A DNA stretch of 18,010 nucleotides from positions 1 through 18,010 of the forward strand of contig CBFIHS010000038.1 in the NCBI GenBank assembly GCA_965662565.1, written 5' to 3'. Each line of letters begins with the position of its first letter. Position 1 is the stretch's first letter. The position numbers and the translations under genes were made by a program. The notes below the pieces were generated by a model. The model worked only from the letters and a program-made list of their open reading frames with translations. It had not been told where the DNA came from and made no database searches. Of the stretch, positions 1-6,497 are shown one piece after another. This DNA comes from UBA5109 sp965662565 (lineage in GTDB: Bacteria > Pseudomonadota > Gammaproteobacteria > Pseudomonadales > Pseudohongiellaceae).

Positions 1-1361
1 TAACAAGCCTCAACGCTATTTCCCCTATTGATGGACGCTACAACAACAAAACATCGAAGCTAAAGGAATATTTCAGTGAATATGCCTTAATAAAGTATCG
101 TGTAATCGTTGAACTACGCTGGTTACAGCAACTGGCGAGTAATCCAGGCATAGATGAAGTCTCCGTACTTAGTGACTCAGCAAATAGCTTTATTGAAACA
201 ATGATTGAGAACTTCTCGGAAGAAGACGCTCAAAATGTAAAAGACAAAGAAGCCGTTACTAATCATGATGTTAAAGCTGTTGAATACTTCATAAAAGAAA
301 AGATTAAGGAAAACAACGAGTTATCTTCAATAATGGAGTTTGTTCACTTTGCGTGCACCTCCGAAGACATTAACAACCTAAGTTACGCTCTAATGCTTAA
401 AGACTACCGAGAGCAGGCTCTTTTACCAGAATTGAACCAAGTCATAGAAGCAATAACTGAAAAAGCACATGAATATGCAGAATCCCCCCTGCTCTCCAGA
501 ACTCATGGGCAAACAGCAACGCCATCAACCATGGGTAAAGAGTTTGCTAATACTGTTGCACGTTTAAAGCGTCAATATCAGCAAATTGAGAGCGTGGAAT
601 TACTGGGAAAAATCAACGGCGCAGTCGGGAACTACAATGCTCACATCGTGACATACCCAGAAGTAGACTGGGAGGCTAATGCTTCAAGCTTTATTAGTGC
701 TTTAGGTCTTACTTGGAACCCCTACACAACTCAAATAGAGCCGCATGACTACATTGCTGAGCTCTTTGCTGCCACCGCACGCTTCAATACCATACTTATC
801 GATTTTAACAGGGATATATGGGGCTATATTTCTCAAGGCTATTTCAAGCAAAAAGTTATTGCTGGTGAAGTTGGATCTTCAACCATGCCGCATAAGGTAA
901 ACCCAATTGATTTTGAAAACTCCGAGGGCAATTTGGGAATAGCAAACGCGATTATGCAACACCTTGCTGAAAAGCTTCCTATTTCACGCTGGCAACGAGA
1001 CCTTACCGACTCGACTGTATTGCGCAACATTGGCGTTGGATTTGCCCACGGCACTATTGCTTATCAAGCCTGCTTAAAAGGCGTTTCTAAGCTTTTGATC
1101 GATAACGATGCCCTAAACAAAGACCTTGATGGCAGCTGGGAAGTACTAGGTGAAGCCATCCAAACCGTAATGCGTCGTTATGACATCCCAGAGCCTTATG
1201 AAAAATTAAAAGCACTTACCCGAGGCCAACAAATTAACGCCAACATTCTTGCTGAGTTTGTTGAAACTTTGGATTTACCTGAAGCAGTCAAAGCAGAACT
1301 GAAAAAGCTCCGTCCAGAAAGCTATATTGGCAATGCAGTAGCTCAAGCTAAAAAAGTGTAA
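1..1361 (+). CDS. purB: Adenylosuccinate lyase (5' end truncated by window edge)
   Basis: PurB carries out two purine biosynthesis steps in the cytoplasm. It splits SAICAR to AICAR plus fumarate, and adenylosuccinate to AMP plus fumarate. The frame is open from position 3 to a TAA at 1359-1361, giving 452 residues, so only about three to five N-terminal residues lie outside the window compared with the E. coli enzyme (456 aa). The visible N-terminus reads TSLNAISPIDGRY, matching E. coli around SLTAVSPVDGRY. Clear family marks are TTNHDVKAVEY-like text (TNHDVKAVEY here), HFACTSEDINN, the SRTHGQTATPS segment near 494-526, and the fumarase/aspartase superfamily signature GSSTMPHKVNP near 873-905, which holds the catalytic serine loop. 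The ATG at 201 is internal and not the true start. The stop shares its last A with the ATG of the next gene (TAATG), so the two are probably translationally coupled. Confidence 0.97.
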   Translation, partial: TSLNAISPIDGRYNNKTSKLKEYFSEYALIKYRVIVELRWLQQLASNPGIDEVSVLSDSANSFIETMIENFSEEDAQNVKDKEAVTNHDVKAVEYFIKEKIKENNELSSIMEFVHFACTSEDINNLSYALMLKDYREQALLPELNQVIEAITEKAHEYAESPLLSRTHGQTATPSTMGKEFANTVARLKRQYQQIESVELLGKINGAVGNYNAHIVTYPEVDWEANASSFISALGLTWNPYTTQIEPHDYIAELFAATARFNTILIDFNRDIWGYISQGYFKQKVIAGEVGSSTMPHKVNPIDFENSEGNLGIANAIMQHLAEKLPISRWQRDLTDSTVLRNIGVGFAHGTIAYQACLKGVSKLLIDNDALNKDLDGSWEVLGEAIQTVMRRYDIPEPYEKLKALTRGQQINANILAEFVETLDLPEAVKAELKKLRPESYIGNAVAQAKKV

Positions 1362-2521
1362 TGCTGCCAGCAAACCTTAGTGCCGATCAATTTCTGAAAG
1401 AGTACTGGCAAAAAAAGCCACTCCTCCTTAAGAATGCATTCCCTGATTTTGAAGATCCTCTGTCTCCAGAAGAATTAGCCGGTCTTGCCTGCGAAGAAGG
1501 CACAGAATCACGTCTAATCTTTAATGACAATGCCTCTTGGCAAGTCCAAAATGGCCCTTTTTCTGAAGATAACTTTACTTCTCTGCCCGATAACAATTGG
1601 ACTCTACTTGTGCAAGCAGTTGATCACTGGTTTCCTGAGGTAAAAAAATTATTACAAGCAGTAGACTTTATTCCTGATTGGCGCGTCGACGATATTATGG
1701 TCAGCTATGCAAGCGAGGCCGCAGGTGTTGGCCCACACTTTGATTATTACGATGTTTTTATTATTCAGGGACAAGGTCGAAGAAAATGGCAACTTGGACA
1801 AAGATGTGATTCCAGCAGTCCTTTATTAACTGGTGTCGACATGAAAATTCTTGAAGAATTTGAGGTCCAAGATGAATTCATTCTTGAGCCCGGCGATGCT
1901 ATTTACATACCGCCTGGCTGCGCACATCAGGGTATCTCTATAGGCAGCTCTTTAAGTTATTCAATTGGTTTTAGAGCGCCCTCTCACACTGAAGTGATCA
2001 GCCAATATGCCGCAAGACTTTGTGCAGCTTTGACTGAAGATGATCGCTATACAGACCCAGATTTAACAAGCCAAAAAAACAGCAGCGAAATAACCCATAA
2101 GAGCTTGCAGAAAATTAAAAAGATAATTCAAAAACACCTGCAAAACGATCGTCTAATAGAGCAGTACTTTGGCGAAAGTATGACTCAAAGAAAATACCCT
2201 GAGTATAGTTATCTGCCTGACGATGAATTAAGTCTAGACCTTTTTGTTAGCCTGTTAGAAGAAAAAAACCAACTGGAAAAACACCCTGCGGCTCGCTTTG
2301 CTTTCACTAAAGATAACAACTCATTTTTATTGTTTGCTGACGGCGAGACTTTCCAATTAAATACTGCTGATAAGCTCATCAATGACTTAGTGGATGAACT
2401 CTGTGATAGAAAGAAATCAATAATTTCCTTTAAGACCTATGCCTCATCAAAACCAGCTCTAGCATTACTTAATAAGCTTTATAATCAAGGCTCACTGGTA
2501 GAATTCGAACAAGCTGAGTAA
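1361..2521 (+). CDS. roxA: RoxA (YcfD)-type cupin 2-oxoglutarate oxygenase, ribosomal protein uL16 arginine hydroxylase
   Basis: By homology this is the Fe(II)/2-oxoglutarate oxygenase that hydroxylates an arginine of 50S ribosomal protein L16 (Arg81 in E. coli). The 386-residue protein has the JmjC/cupin core with the metal-binding triad H126-x-D128 (in GVGPHFDYYDVFIIQG) and H189 (in PPGCAHQG). The conserved GRRKW, LEPGDAIYIPPG and SYSIGFRAP segments match E. coli YcfD. The N-terminus (FLKEYWQKKPLLLKNAF) also fits. A C-terminal winged-helix-like region follows the cupin, as in the family. The start ATG overlaps the purB stop by one base and I see no good ribosome binding site, so translation probably depends on coupling to purB. 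dusA follows after 4 bases. Identity is firm; the substrate is inferred from the family. Confidence 0.93.
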   Translation: MLPANLSADQFLKEYWQKKPLLLKNAFPDFEDPLSPEELAGLACEEGTESRLIFNDNASWQVQNGPFSEDNFTSLPDNNWTLLVQAVDHWFPEVKKLLQAVDFIPDWRVDDIMVSYASEAAGVGPHFDYYDVFIIQGQGRRKWQLGQRCDSSSPLLTGVDMKILEEFEVQDEFILEPGDAIYIPPGCAHQGISIGSSLSYSIGFRAPSHTEVISQYAARLCAALTEDDRYTDPDLTSQKNSSEITHKSLQKIKKIIQKHLQNDRLIEQYFGESMTQRKYPEYSYLPDDELSLDLFVSLLEEKNQLEKHPAARFAFTKDNNSFLLFADGETFQLNTADKLINDLVDELCDRKKSIISFKTYASSKPALALLNKLYNQGSLVEFEQAE

Positions 2522-2525
2522 ACCA

Positions 2526-3494
2526 ATGTCAGAGCTATCTCATCATTTTTGTGTTGCCCCGATGATGGATTGGACTGATCGCCATTGCCGTTATTTTTTA
2601 AGATTAATCTCAGAGCATGCCCTACTCTATACCGAAATGGTTACAACCGGCGCATTAATCCATGGCGATAGAGAACGCTTTTTAAAATTCAATGCTGAAG
2701 AACAACCGCTTGCCATGCAATTAGGGGGCAGCAACCCGCAAGAGCTAGCCGAATGCAGTAAGATCGCCGAAGATGCTGGTTATCTTGAGGTCAATCTCAA
2801 TGTTGGCTGCCCAAGCGACAGAGTTCAAAACAACAAAATCGGAGCTTGTTTGATGGCTGAACCTGAGCTGGTTGCAGATTGTATTGATGCCATGAAAAAA
2901 TCCGTAACAATACCTACGACCGTCAAATGTCGCACCGGTATCGATGAAATGGATTCTTATGAAGAGCTTGAAAATTTTATTAGAATTGTAGCGGCAGCTG
3001 GGTGTAGATGTTTCATAATACATGCTCGCATTGCCGTACTGGAAGGTTTAAGCCCCAAAGAAAATCGAGAAATCCCACCCTTAAATTACGAAAGAGTCTA
3101 TAAAATCAAGAAGGCCTTTCCTGAGCTTGAAATCATTATCAATGGTGGCATTAAAACCTATGAAGAGAGCCACCAACACCTTCTTAAAGTAGATGGCGTA
3201 ATGTGGGGGCGAGAAGCCTACCAACACCCTTATAGCCTTGCTAGGATAGACAGTGATTTTTATGGCAGCACTAAAGAAGTTTTAAGTAGAGTTGAAATTA
3301 TACAAAAGCTCTATCCATATATTGAAAACGAACTCTCTCAAGGCACAGCACTGCGACATATCACAAGACATATTCTTGGCTTGTTCCACAGCCAACCTGG
3401 AGGTAAGTCTTTCCGGCGCTACTTGAGTGAAAATGCGATAAAGGCCGATGCGGATCTTAACACCTTAAAGGCAGCTATCGAGCTTGTAAAATAA
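2526..3494 (+). CDS. dusA: tRNA-dihydrouridine synthase A
   Basis: DusA is an FMN- and NADPH-dependent enzyme that reduces uridines in the tRNA D-loop (U20/U20a in E. coli). At 322 residues it is close to the E. coli length of 330. It has the TIM-barrel start FCVAPMMDWTDRHCRYFLRL, the TEMVTTGALIHGD segment, QLGGSNPQELA, the catalytic cysteine C95 in LNVGCPSDRVQ, the HAR motif, LSPKENREIPPL, INGGIK and GREAYQHP, plus the C-terminal helical domain (HITRHILGLFHSQPG). An unusual point is that the DusA-typical HARKAWL is HARIAVL here. The gene lies 4 bases after roxA and 17 bases before the TerB-like gene, so it is probably in the purB operon. It reinforces the translation theme, since roxA modifies a ribosomal protein and dusA modifies tRNA. 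Confidence 0.95.
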   Translation: MSELSHHFCVAPMMDWTDRHCRYFLRLISEHALLYTEMVTTGALIHGDRERFLKFNAEEQPLAMQLGGSNPQELAECSKIAEDAGYLEVNLNVGCPSDRVQNNKIGACLMAEPELVADCIDAMKKSVTIPTTVKCRTGIDEMDSYEELENFIRIVAAAGCRCFIIHARIAVLEGLSPKENREIPPLNYERVYKIKKAFPELEIIINGGIKTYEESHQHLLKVDGVMWGREAYQHPYSLARIDSDFYGSTKEVLSRVEIIQKLYPYIENELSQGTALRHITRHILGLFHSQPGGKSFRRYLSENAIKADADLNTLKAAIELVK

Positions 3495-3511
3495 TCTTTA
3501 GAGAGGGAAAA

Positions 3512-3967
3512 ATGCTAGACAGTATCAATAGTTTTTTTGATAAATACTTAAAATCTTCTGACCAAGAAACCGACTCAGAACATAATGTCGACCAACTTCA
3601 ACTAGCTAGCGCCGCTCTTATGATTGAAGTCAGCAAGGCAGATCATAATATTGATGATGTTGAGCTTGTGAAAATTTCAGAGATCTTAGAGAGCAAGTTT
3701 TCTTTAGCTAAAGAAACCTTGAATGAGCTATTCGAAATGGCAAAAGTAGAAGCTGATAATGCGACTTCTTTGTATCAATTCACCACTCTGATTAATGACT
3801 CTTATAGCCCCGAAGAGAAGATCTCTCTGATAAAAAACATGTGGGAAGTTGCGTTTATAGATGGGGATCTAGACAAATATGAGGAAAACATCATACGTAA
3901 AGTATCTGACCTACTATATGTTTCTCATGGTGACTTTATAAAAACCAAACTTTCTTTGAAAAAGTAA
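3512..3967 (+). CDS. TerB-like (COG4103-type) domain protein, function unknown
   Basis: A 151-residue soluble, all-helical protein of the TerB-like family. The features that place it there are LQLASAALMIEVSKAD (residues 29-44), TSLYQFTTLIN (85-95), the LWEVAYADG-like stretch MWEVAFIDGDLDKYEE (110-125), and LLYVSHGDFI near the C-terminus. Acidic residues at 43, 117, 119, 121 and 124 resemble the presumed metal-binding positions of TerB proteins. A strong ribosome binding site (AGAGAGGG) precedes the ATG. The gene is the last of the purB-roxA-dusA run, 17 bases after dusA, and converges on the STAS gene. Database names often say tellurite resistance, but no other ter gene is present and I see no basis for that role. 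The molecular function is unknown. Confidence 0.85.
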   Translation: MLDSINSFFDKYLKSSDQETDSEHNVDQLQLASAALMIEVSKADHNIDDVELVKISEILESKFSLAKETLNELFEMAKVEADNATSLYQFTTLINDSYSPEEKISLIKNMWEVAFIDGDLDKYEENIIRKVSDLLYVSHGDFIKTKLSLKK

Positions 3968-4005
3968 AAAATTCAAATTTAAGGTGTTTACAGGAAACGA
4001 TTGGA

Positions 4006-4488
4006 CTAGTTCTTTTTAAGAGCCGTTACCAGGTCTTGAAACTCAAGTTTATTCTCTGGACTTAAAGTCATTAAAGCCTGATGCGCAATGATAACTTTTT
4101 GCTTAACGACTTCCTCCGACTCAGTCAGTTGCTTCAATTCTCCAAACTCTGGATCACTATCGAGTGCTTCTTCAACGATATCAAAAATAACATCAAAGCT
4201 CATGCCTTTTAGGATTTTAGTGATATCTGGATTGGTAGAAAGAATACTGGGCTTAACGTTGAAGCGGTTTCTTAACTGAATTGCCATTTTAGCCAGAAGA
4301 CCTAAAGCTGTACTATCAATACCTTTAGCTTCTGTGAGGTCTACAATCATGGCATCTAAAAAAGCTTTACCATAGAGACTAGTAAAATAGTTATCGATAG
4401 TGGAGCTCATTACTACACGCACATCACCGACCAATTTTAGGACAGGGATCTGATTAATTTCCGATATTAAAATTTTACCTGAGTTCAT
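4006..4488 (-). CDS. hsbA: STAS-domain anti-anti-sigma factor, HsbA-like
   Basis: The N-terminal ~105 residues form a STAS domain. The diagnostic loop GIDSTALGLLAK carries the likely phosphoacceptor serine S59 (DST in place of the usual DSS). STAS proteins of this type bind an anti-sigma factor, or a similar partner, in a way controlled by serine phosphorylation. The C-terminal ~50 residues (from about 111) extend beyond the domain and are acidic and helical, as in Pseudomonas HsbA, where the unphosphorylated and phosphorylated forms have different partners (FlgM, the diguanylate cyclase HsbD). The gene lies 165 bases downstream of the HsbR-like phosphatase on the same strand, the arrangement expected for enzyme and substrate. 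Its 3' end converges on the TerB-like gene with 38 bases between. The STAS call is firm; the HsbA orthology is an inference from domain order and context. Confidence 0.85.
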   Translation of the reverse strand: MNSGKILISEINQIPVLKLVGDVRVVMSSTIDNYFTSLYGKAFLDAMIVDLTEAKGIDSTALGLLAKMAIQLRNRFNVKPSILSTNPDITKILKGMSFDVIFDIVEEALDSDPEFGELKQLTESEEVVKQKVIIAHQALMTLSPENKLEFQDLVTALKKN

Positions 4489-4612
4489 TAGCTTGCTGAT
4501 TTAGATTTAGATTTTCCGCTCGTAAGCATATTTAGTGCTCTGTATTCTTATTGTGCCATTTTAAAATACTACTTAGTTATATTGAAAGCATTGAGCTGAA
4601 CTTTAAAGTATT

Positions 4613-4630
4613 TTGATTAATTTAAATCAA
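4613..4630. repeat. Inverted repeat between hsbR and hsbA
   Basis: Six-base arms ttgatt and aatcaa flank a six-base centre, 24 bases after the hsbR stop. On the minus strand the TTGATT arm could also act as a -35 element with TTTAAA 17 bases downstream as a weak -10, which would give hsbA its own promoter. Another -10-like TATAAC lies closer to hsbA but without a good -35. There is no U-tract, so it is not a typical terminator. The whole 165-base spacer is AT-rich and holds no gene I can support. Confidence 0.25.
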
Positions 4631-4653
4631 GAATATGAAGCAGTCGTTTTTAT

Positions 4654-5850
4654 TTACTTCGAGTCTTGGAGATCGCTTATATTCATGACTGCAATATCAT
4701 CTGGCACGTTCTTCAACTTCTTAAGTTCAAACGCTTCCCTGATCGCCTGAAACTCCCCTTTACTTTGAGTGACCAATTCTAGAATACGCTTTTCTTTGTC
4801 TTCCATTAAAGGTTGAGGAAGTGATTCGAGAATACCATCAGAACACAGTGTCAGTGAACTGTTTTCAAAAGGAATTGTTTCTTCAAAATAATCTGCTTCT
4901 GCTACAAGCCCTACTGGAAAACTACTGCGGCTGATTTCAATAAAATTAGCTGCTCCATCTTTATAGATAACCGGCAAGGGATGATGACCCGCCACACTAT
5001 AAGTAAGAGTTTTGGTATTTCGATCCAACATGCCAACAAACATTGTGATGTGTTTGTCTAAGCCAGTATCTAATAAATCGCGATTCAAACAATCGAGTAG
5101 ACTGGCTGGTGTAAATTCTCCTTCAAAGTCACCTTTAAGGTATTCTCTGCGAATTTGCTCTGTTCGAAAACGAAGCAAGATGGTAATAAATGCTGACGAA
5201 GATCCATGCCCAGATACATCCGCAATATAAAAAAGCAGCTGATTTCTAGAGATTGGCTTATAGTCAACCGAATCTCCACTAAGATAAAGAGAGGGAACCA
5301 CACGATGGTTAACCGCATAACCGGCAATATTCTGAGGTGGTTTAGGTAACATACTGATTTGCACGTGACGACCAGCATGAAGGTCAGCCTCAAACAGTTC
5401 AAGATTGCTTTCAAGTTCATGATTAATACTTTCAAGCCTTTTTCGGTAAGCCTCGTTCTCTTGAATTATAAAGGCGCGCTTTAAGCTGCTGTTAATCGAT
5501 AGTTGCAGCAACACCAATTCCGTGACCGGCTTGATCAAATAATCACTTGCGCCAAGCTTCATCGCTTCAACTACATCGTCTAGAACTTCCTTATCAGACA
5601 ATACAATAACTGGCAGAGAGGCCATCTCAGAAAAAATAGTTTTTAGAAAGTCCAGGACAGAACCGCCAGCAAGATTCATATCACAGATAATTAAATCCGG
5701 ACAGGCTGAATGAAAAGCATCTAAGCCTTCGGCTGTATTTGAAGCCACGACTACACGATAAGATAACTCAGACAAAAAAACTGCAATACTATCCCTGACA
5801 ACAATATTGTCATCAATCACTAGAACAGTACTATTATCCCCTATATCCAT
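4654..5850 (-). CDS. hsbR: Response regulator with PP2C (SpoIIE-type) serine phosphatase domain, HsbR-like
   Basis: 398 residues. The receiver domain (about 1-125) has the acid pocket D13/D14, phosphoacceptor D57 (LIICDMNLAGG), S85 and K107 (DYLIKP), so it looks phosphorylatable. A helical linker with coiled-coil character (about 128-165) leads into a SpoIIE/PP2C phosphatase domain (about 175-392). Its metal-binding acidic residues are present: D193 and D196 in LSGDSVDY, D211 in ADVSGHGSSSAF, D338 in LCSDGILE, and D384/D385 in PDDIAVM. It should dephosphorylate the STAS protein encoded next door in response to receiver phosphorylation. In P. aeruginosa, HsbR is the HptB-controlled regulator of HsbA. 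That protein is longer (about 570 aa) and carries an extra kinase-type ATPase domain at the C-terminus; this one ends just after the PP2C domain. I see no strong ribosome binding site before the ATG. Domain calls are firm, and orthology is likely. Confidence 0.88.
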   Translation of the reverse strand: MDIGDNSTVLVIDDNIVVRDSIAVFLSELSYRVVVASNTAEGLDAFHSACPDLIICDMNLAGGSVLDFLKTIFSEMASLPVIVLSDKEVLDDVVEAMKLGASDYLIKPVTELVLLQLSINSSLKRAFIIQENEAYRKRLESINHELESNLELFEADLHAGRHVQISMLPKPPQNIAGYAVNHRVVPSLYLSGDSVDYKPISRNQLLFYIADVSGHGSSSAFITILLRFRTEQIRREYLKGDFEGEFTPASLLDCLNRDLLDTGLDKHITMFVGMLDRNTKTLTYSVAGHHPLPVIYKDGAANFIEISRSSFPVGLVAEADYFEETIPFENSSLTLCSDGILESLPQPLMEDKEKRILELVTQSKGEFQAIREAFELKKLKNVPDDIAVMNISDLQDSK

Positions 5851-5857
5851 TTGCAGT

Positions 5858-5892
5858 CTTAATAAGAAATCTTAATAGGTGGTTTTATTAAG
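5858..5892. repeat. Inverted repeat with an extra half-site upstream of hsbR
   Basis: Arms cttaataa (5858-5865) and ttattaag (5885-5892) are perfect complements. A further direct copy, tcttaata, occurs at 5870-5877 after the first at 5857-5864. The cluster sits 7-42 bases before the hsbR start, so it falls in the leader or promoter region and could be an operator. It is AT-rich, so chance is quite possible. Confidence 0.3.
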
Positions 5893-5899
5893 TCTTTTT

Positions 5900-5915
5900 A
5901 TAAGCATGGGCTTAT
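5900..5915. repeat. Hairpin dyad ATAAGC-ATGG-GCTTAT
   Basis: A perfect 6-bp stem with a 4-base loop lies about 50 bases upstream of hsbR. Neither strand has a proper U-tract after it (CTTTAC on plus, TATAAAAAG on minus). An operator or leader structure is therefore more likely than a terminator. Confidence 0.3.
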
Positions 5916-5984
5916 CTTTACAACTCATAGACATTTAATTCAATGATCTCAGCAATATTACTCATTTAAGTTCTTGGCTGAAGA

Positions 5985-6113
5985 TCAATTTTCTGATGAA
6001 ATTGCGTAATAGAACCTACCTAAATTCAACGCTTCCACCTTACTCTGATCTTGTATTTGCTGCAACATTACTTCGTTAATTAGGTCACAATATTGCTGTA
6101 AAAAATCATTCAT
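5985..6113 (-). CDS. Possible small ORF upstream of hsbR (42 aa), hypothetical
   Basis: ATG at 6113-6111 opens a 42-residue frame ending in TGA at 5987-5985, on the same strand as hsbR and 134 bases upstream of it. The peptide starts MNDFLQQYCDLINEVMLQQI and ends GRFYYAISSEN. The first half could form an amphipathic helix. No Shine-Dalgarno sequence is visible before this ATG. The frame stays open upstream for about 22 more codons without another usual start, back to a TAG opposite the PilZ coding region. I do not recognise the sequence. It could be a small partner of HsbR/HsbA, the remnant of a longer gene, or chance. Confidence 0.3.
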   Translation of the reverse strand: MNDFLQQYCDLINEVMLQQIQDQSKVEALNLGRFYYAISSEN

Positions 6114-6120
6114 ACTGATG

Positions 6121-6165
6121 ATGGAAAAAGTTGGGCCATCCTCTATTATGGGAGCTGTAAAATGA
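6121..6165 (+). CDS. Possible upstream ORF (leader peptide) overlapping the PilZ start
   Basis: A 14-residue frame, MEKVGPSSIMGAVK, or one residue more from the ATG at 6118, ends in a TGA that overlaps the PilZ ATG as ATGA (6162-6165). The PilZ ribosome binding site GGGAG lies inside it. The layout allows translational coupling, but no ribosome binding site is visible for the leader itself, so this is only a possibility. Confidence 0.2.
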   Translation: MEKVGPSSIMGAVK

Positions 6166-6497
6166 TTAAAATGAGAGACCTAATCAGGGGAAGCTATTTC
6201 AGTATGGCCCACTTTCATGATCAACGTGAATTCGAGCGTGTCAAAGTAAATACCGCTATCAGTCTATATTACGGTAAACCAGCCAGGGCTCACGAAGCGC
6301 TGTGTGTGAATATCAGCAAATCTGGCATGGGTATAATGTCTGACCAGGTCATTCCAATGGGAACTGAATGCCAGGTTAAAATCCATGATGGACAAACTAA
6401 CAAGAATGAGTTTCAAGCGCTAATCGAGATTACTCGGATTTTTGATCTCGAAGAAAGCCAGTTCTTCTTAGGCGCGAAAATTGTAGTTAAATATTAG
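6162..6497 (+). CDS. PilZ-domain protein, probable c-di-GMP receptor
   Basis: A 111-residue, single-domain protein. It has the two c-di-GMP-binding motifs of PilZ: RxxxR as R22-EFE-R26 in DQREFERVKVN, and the D/NxSxxG motif as N50-I-S52-K-S-G55. The beta-barrel continues through GTECQVKIH and the C-terminal FFLGAKIVVKY. Asparagine in place of the first Asp of DxSxxG occurs in functional PilZ domains. The start is supported by GGGAG 8 bases upstream; an internal ATG at 6171 is a less likely alternative. It stands alone on the plus strand, divergent from hsbR, and its last 11 bases overlap the 3' end of hrpA tail to tail. The target process (flagella, pili or biofilm) cannot be read from the sequence. 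Confidence 0.85.
   Translation: MIKMRDLIRGSYFSMAHFHDQREFERVKVNTAISLYYGKPARAHEALCVNISKSGMGIMSDQVIPMGTECQVKIHDGQTNKNEFQALIEITRIFDLEESQFFLGAKIVVKY

Larger units (their letters stand above)
5851..6161. other. 311-bp divergent spacer between hsbR and the PilZ gene
   Basis: This AT-rich spacer should hold the promoters of both flanking genes. Visible content, from the hsbR side: an inverted repeat with an extra direct copy near 5857-5892, a hairpin dyad at 5900-5915, a possible minus-strand 42-codon ORF (5985-6113), and a 15-codon plus-strand ORF (6121-6165) whose stop overlaps the PilZ start. I find no convincing sigma-70 promoter pair, tRNA or terminator in it. Confidence 0.6.

Noticed and set aside
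3512..3967. Tellurite resistance function for the TerB-like gene
   Set aside because: Only the fold family supports the name; no terA/C/D/E/Z neighbours are present and the context is housekeeping.
3968..4005. Bidirectional terminator between the TerB-like gene and hsbA
   Set aside because: The 38-base gap has only weak GTTT/AAAC pairing and no stem followed by a U-tract on either strand.
4546..4565. Possible sigma-54 promoter before hsbA (TGGCAC on the minus strand)
   Set aside because: The -24-like TGGCAC is present, but ten bases after GG the required GC of the -12 element is missing (AT instead).
5085..5435. A 116-codon minus-strand ORF inside hsbR
   Set aside because: It lies in another frame over the well-conserved PP2C domain and has no recognisable features; a shadow frame.
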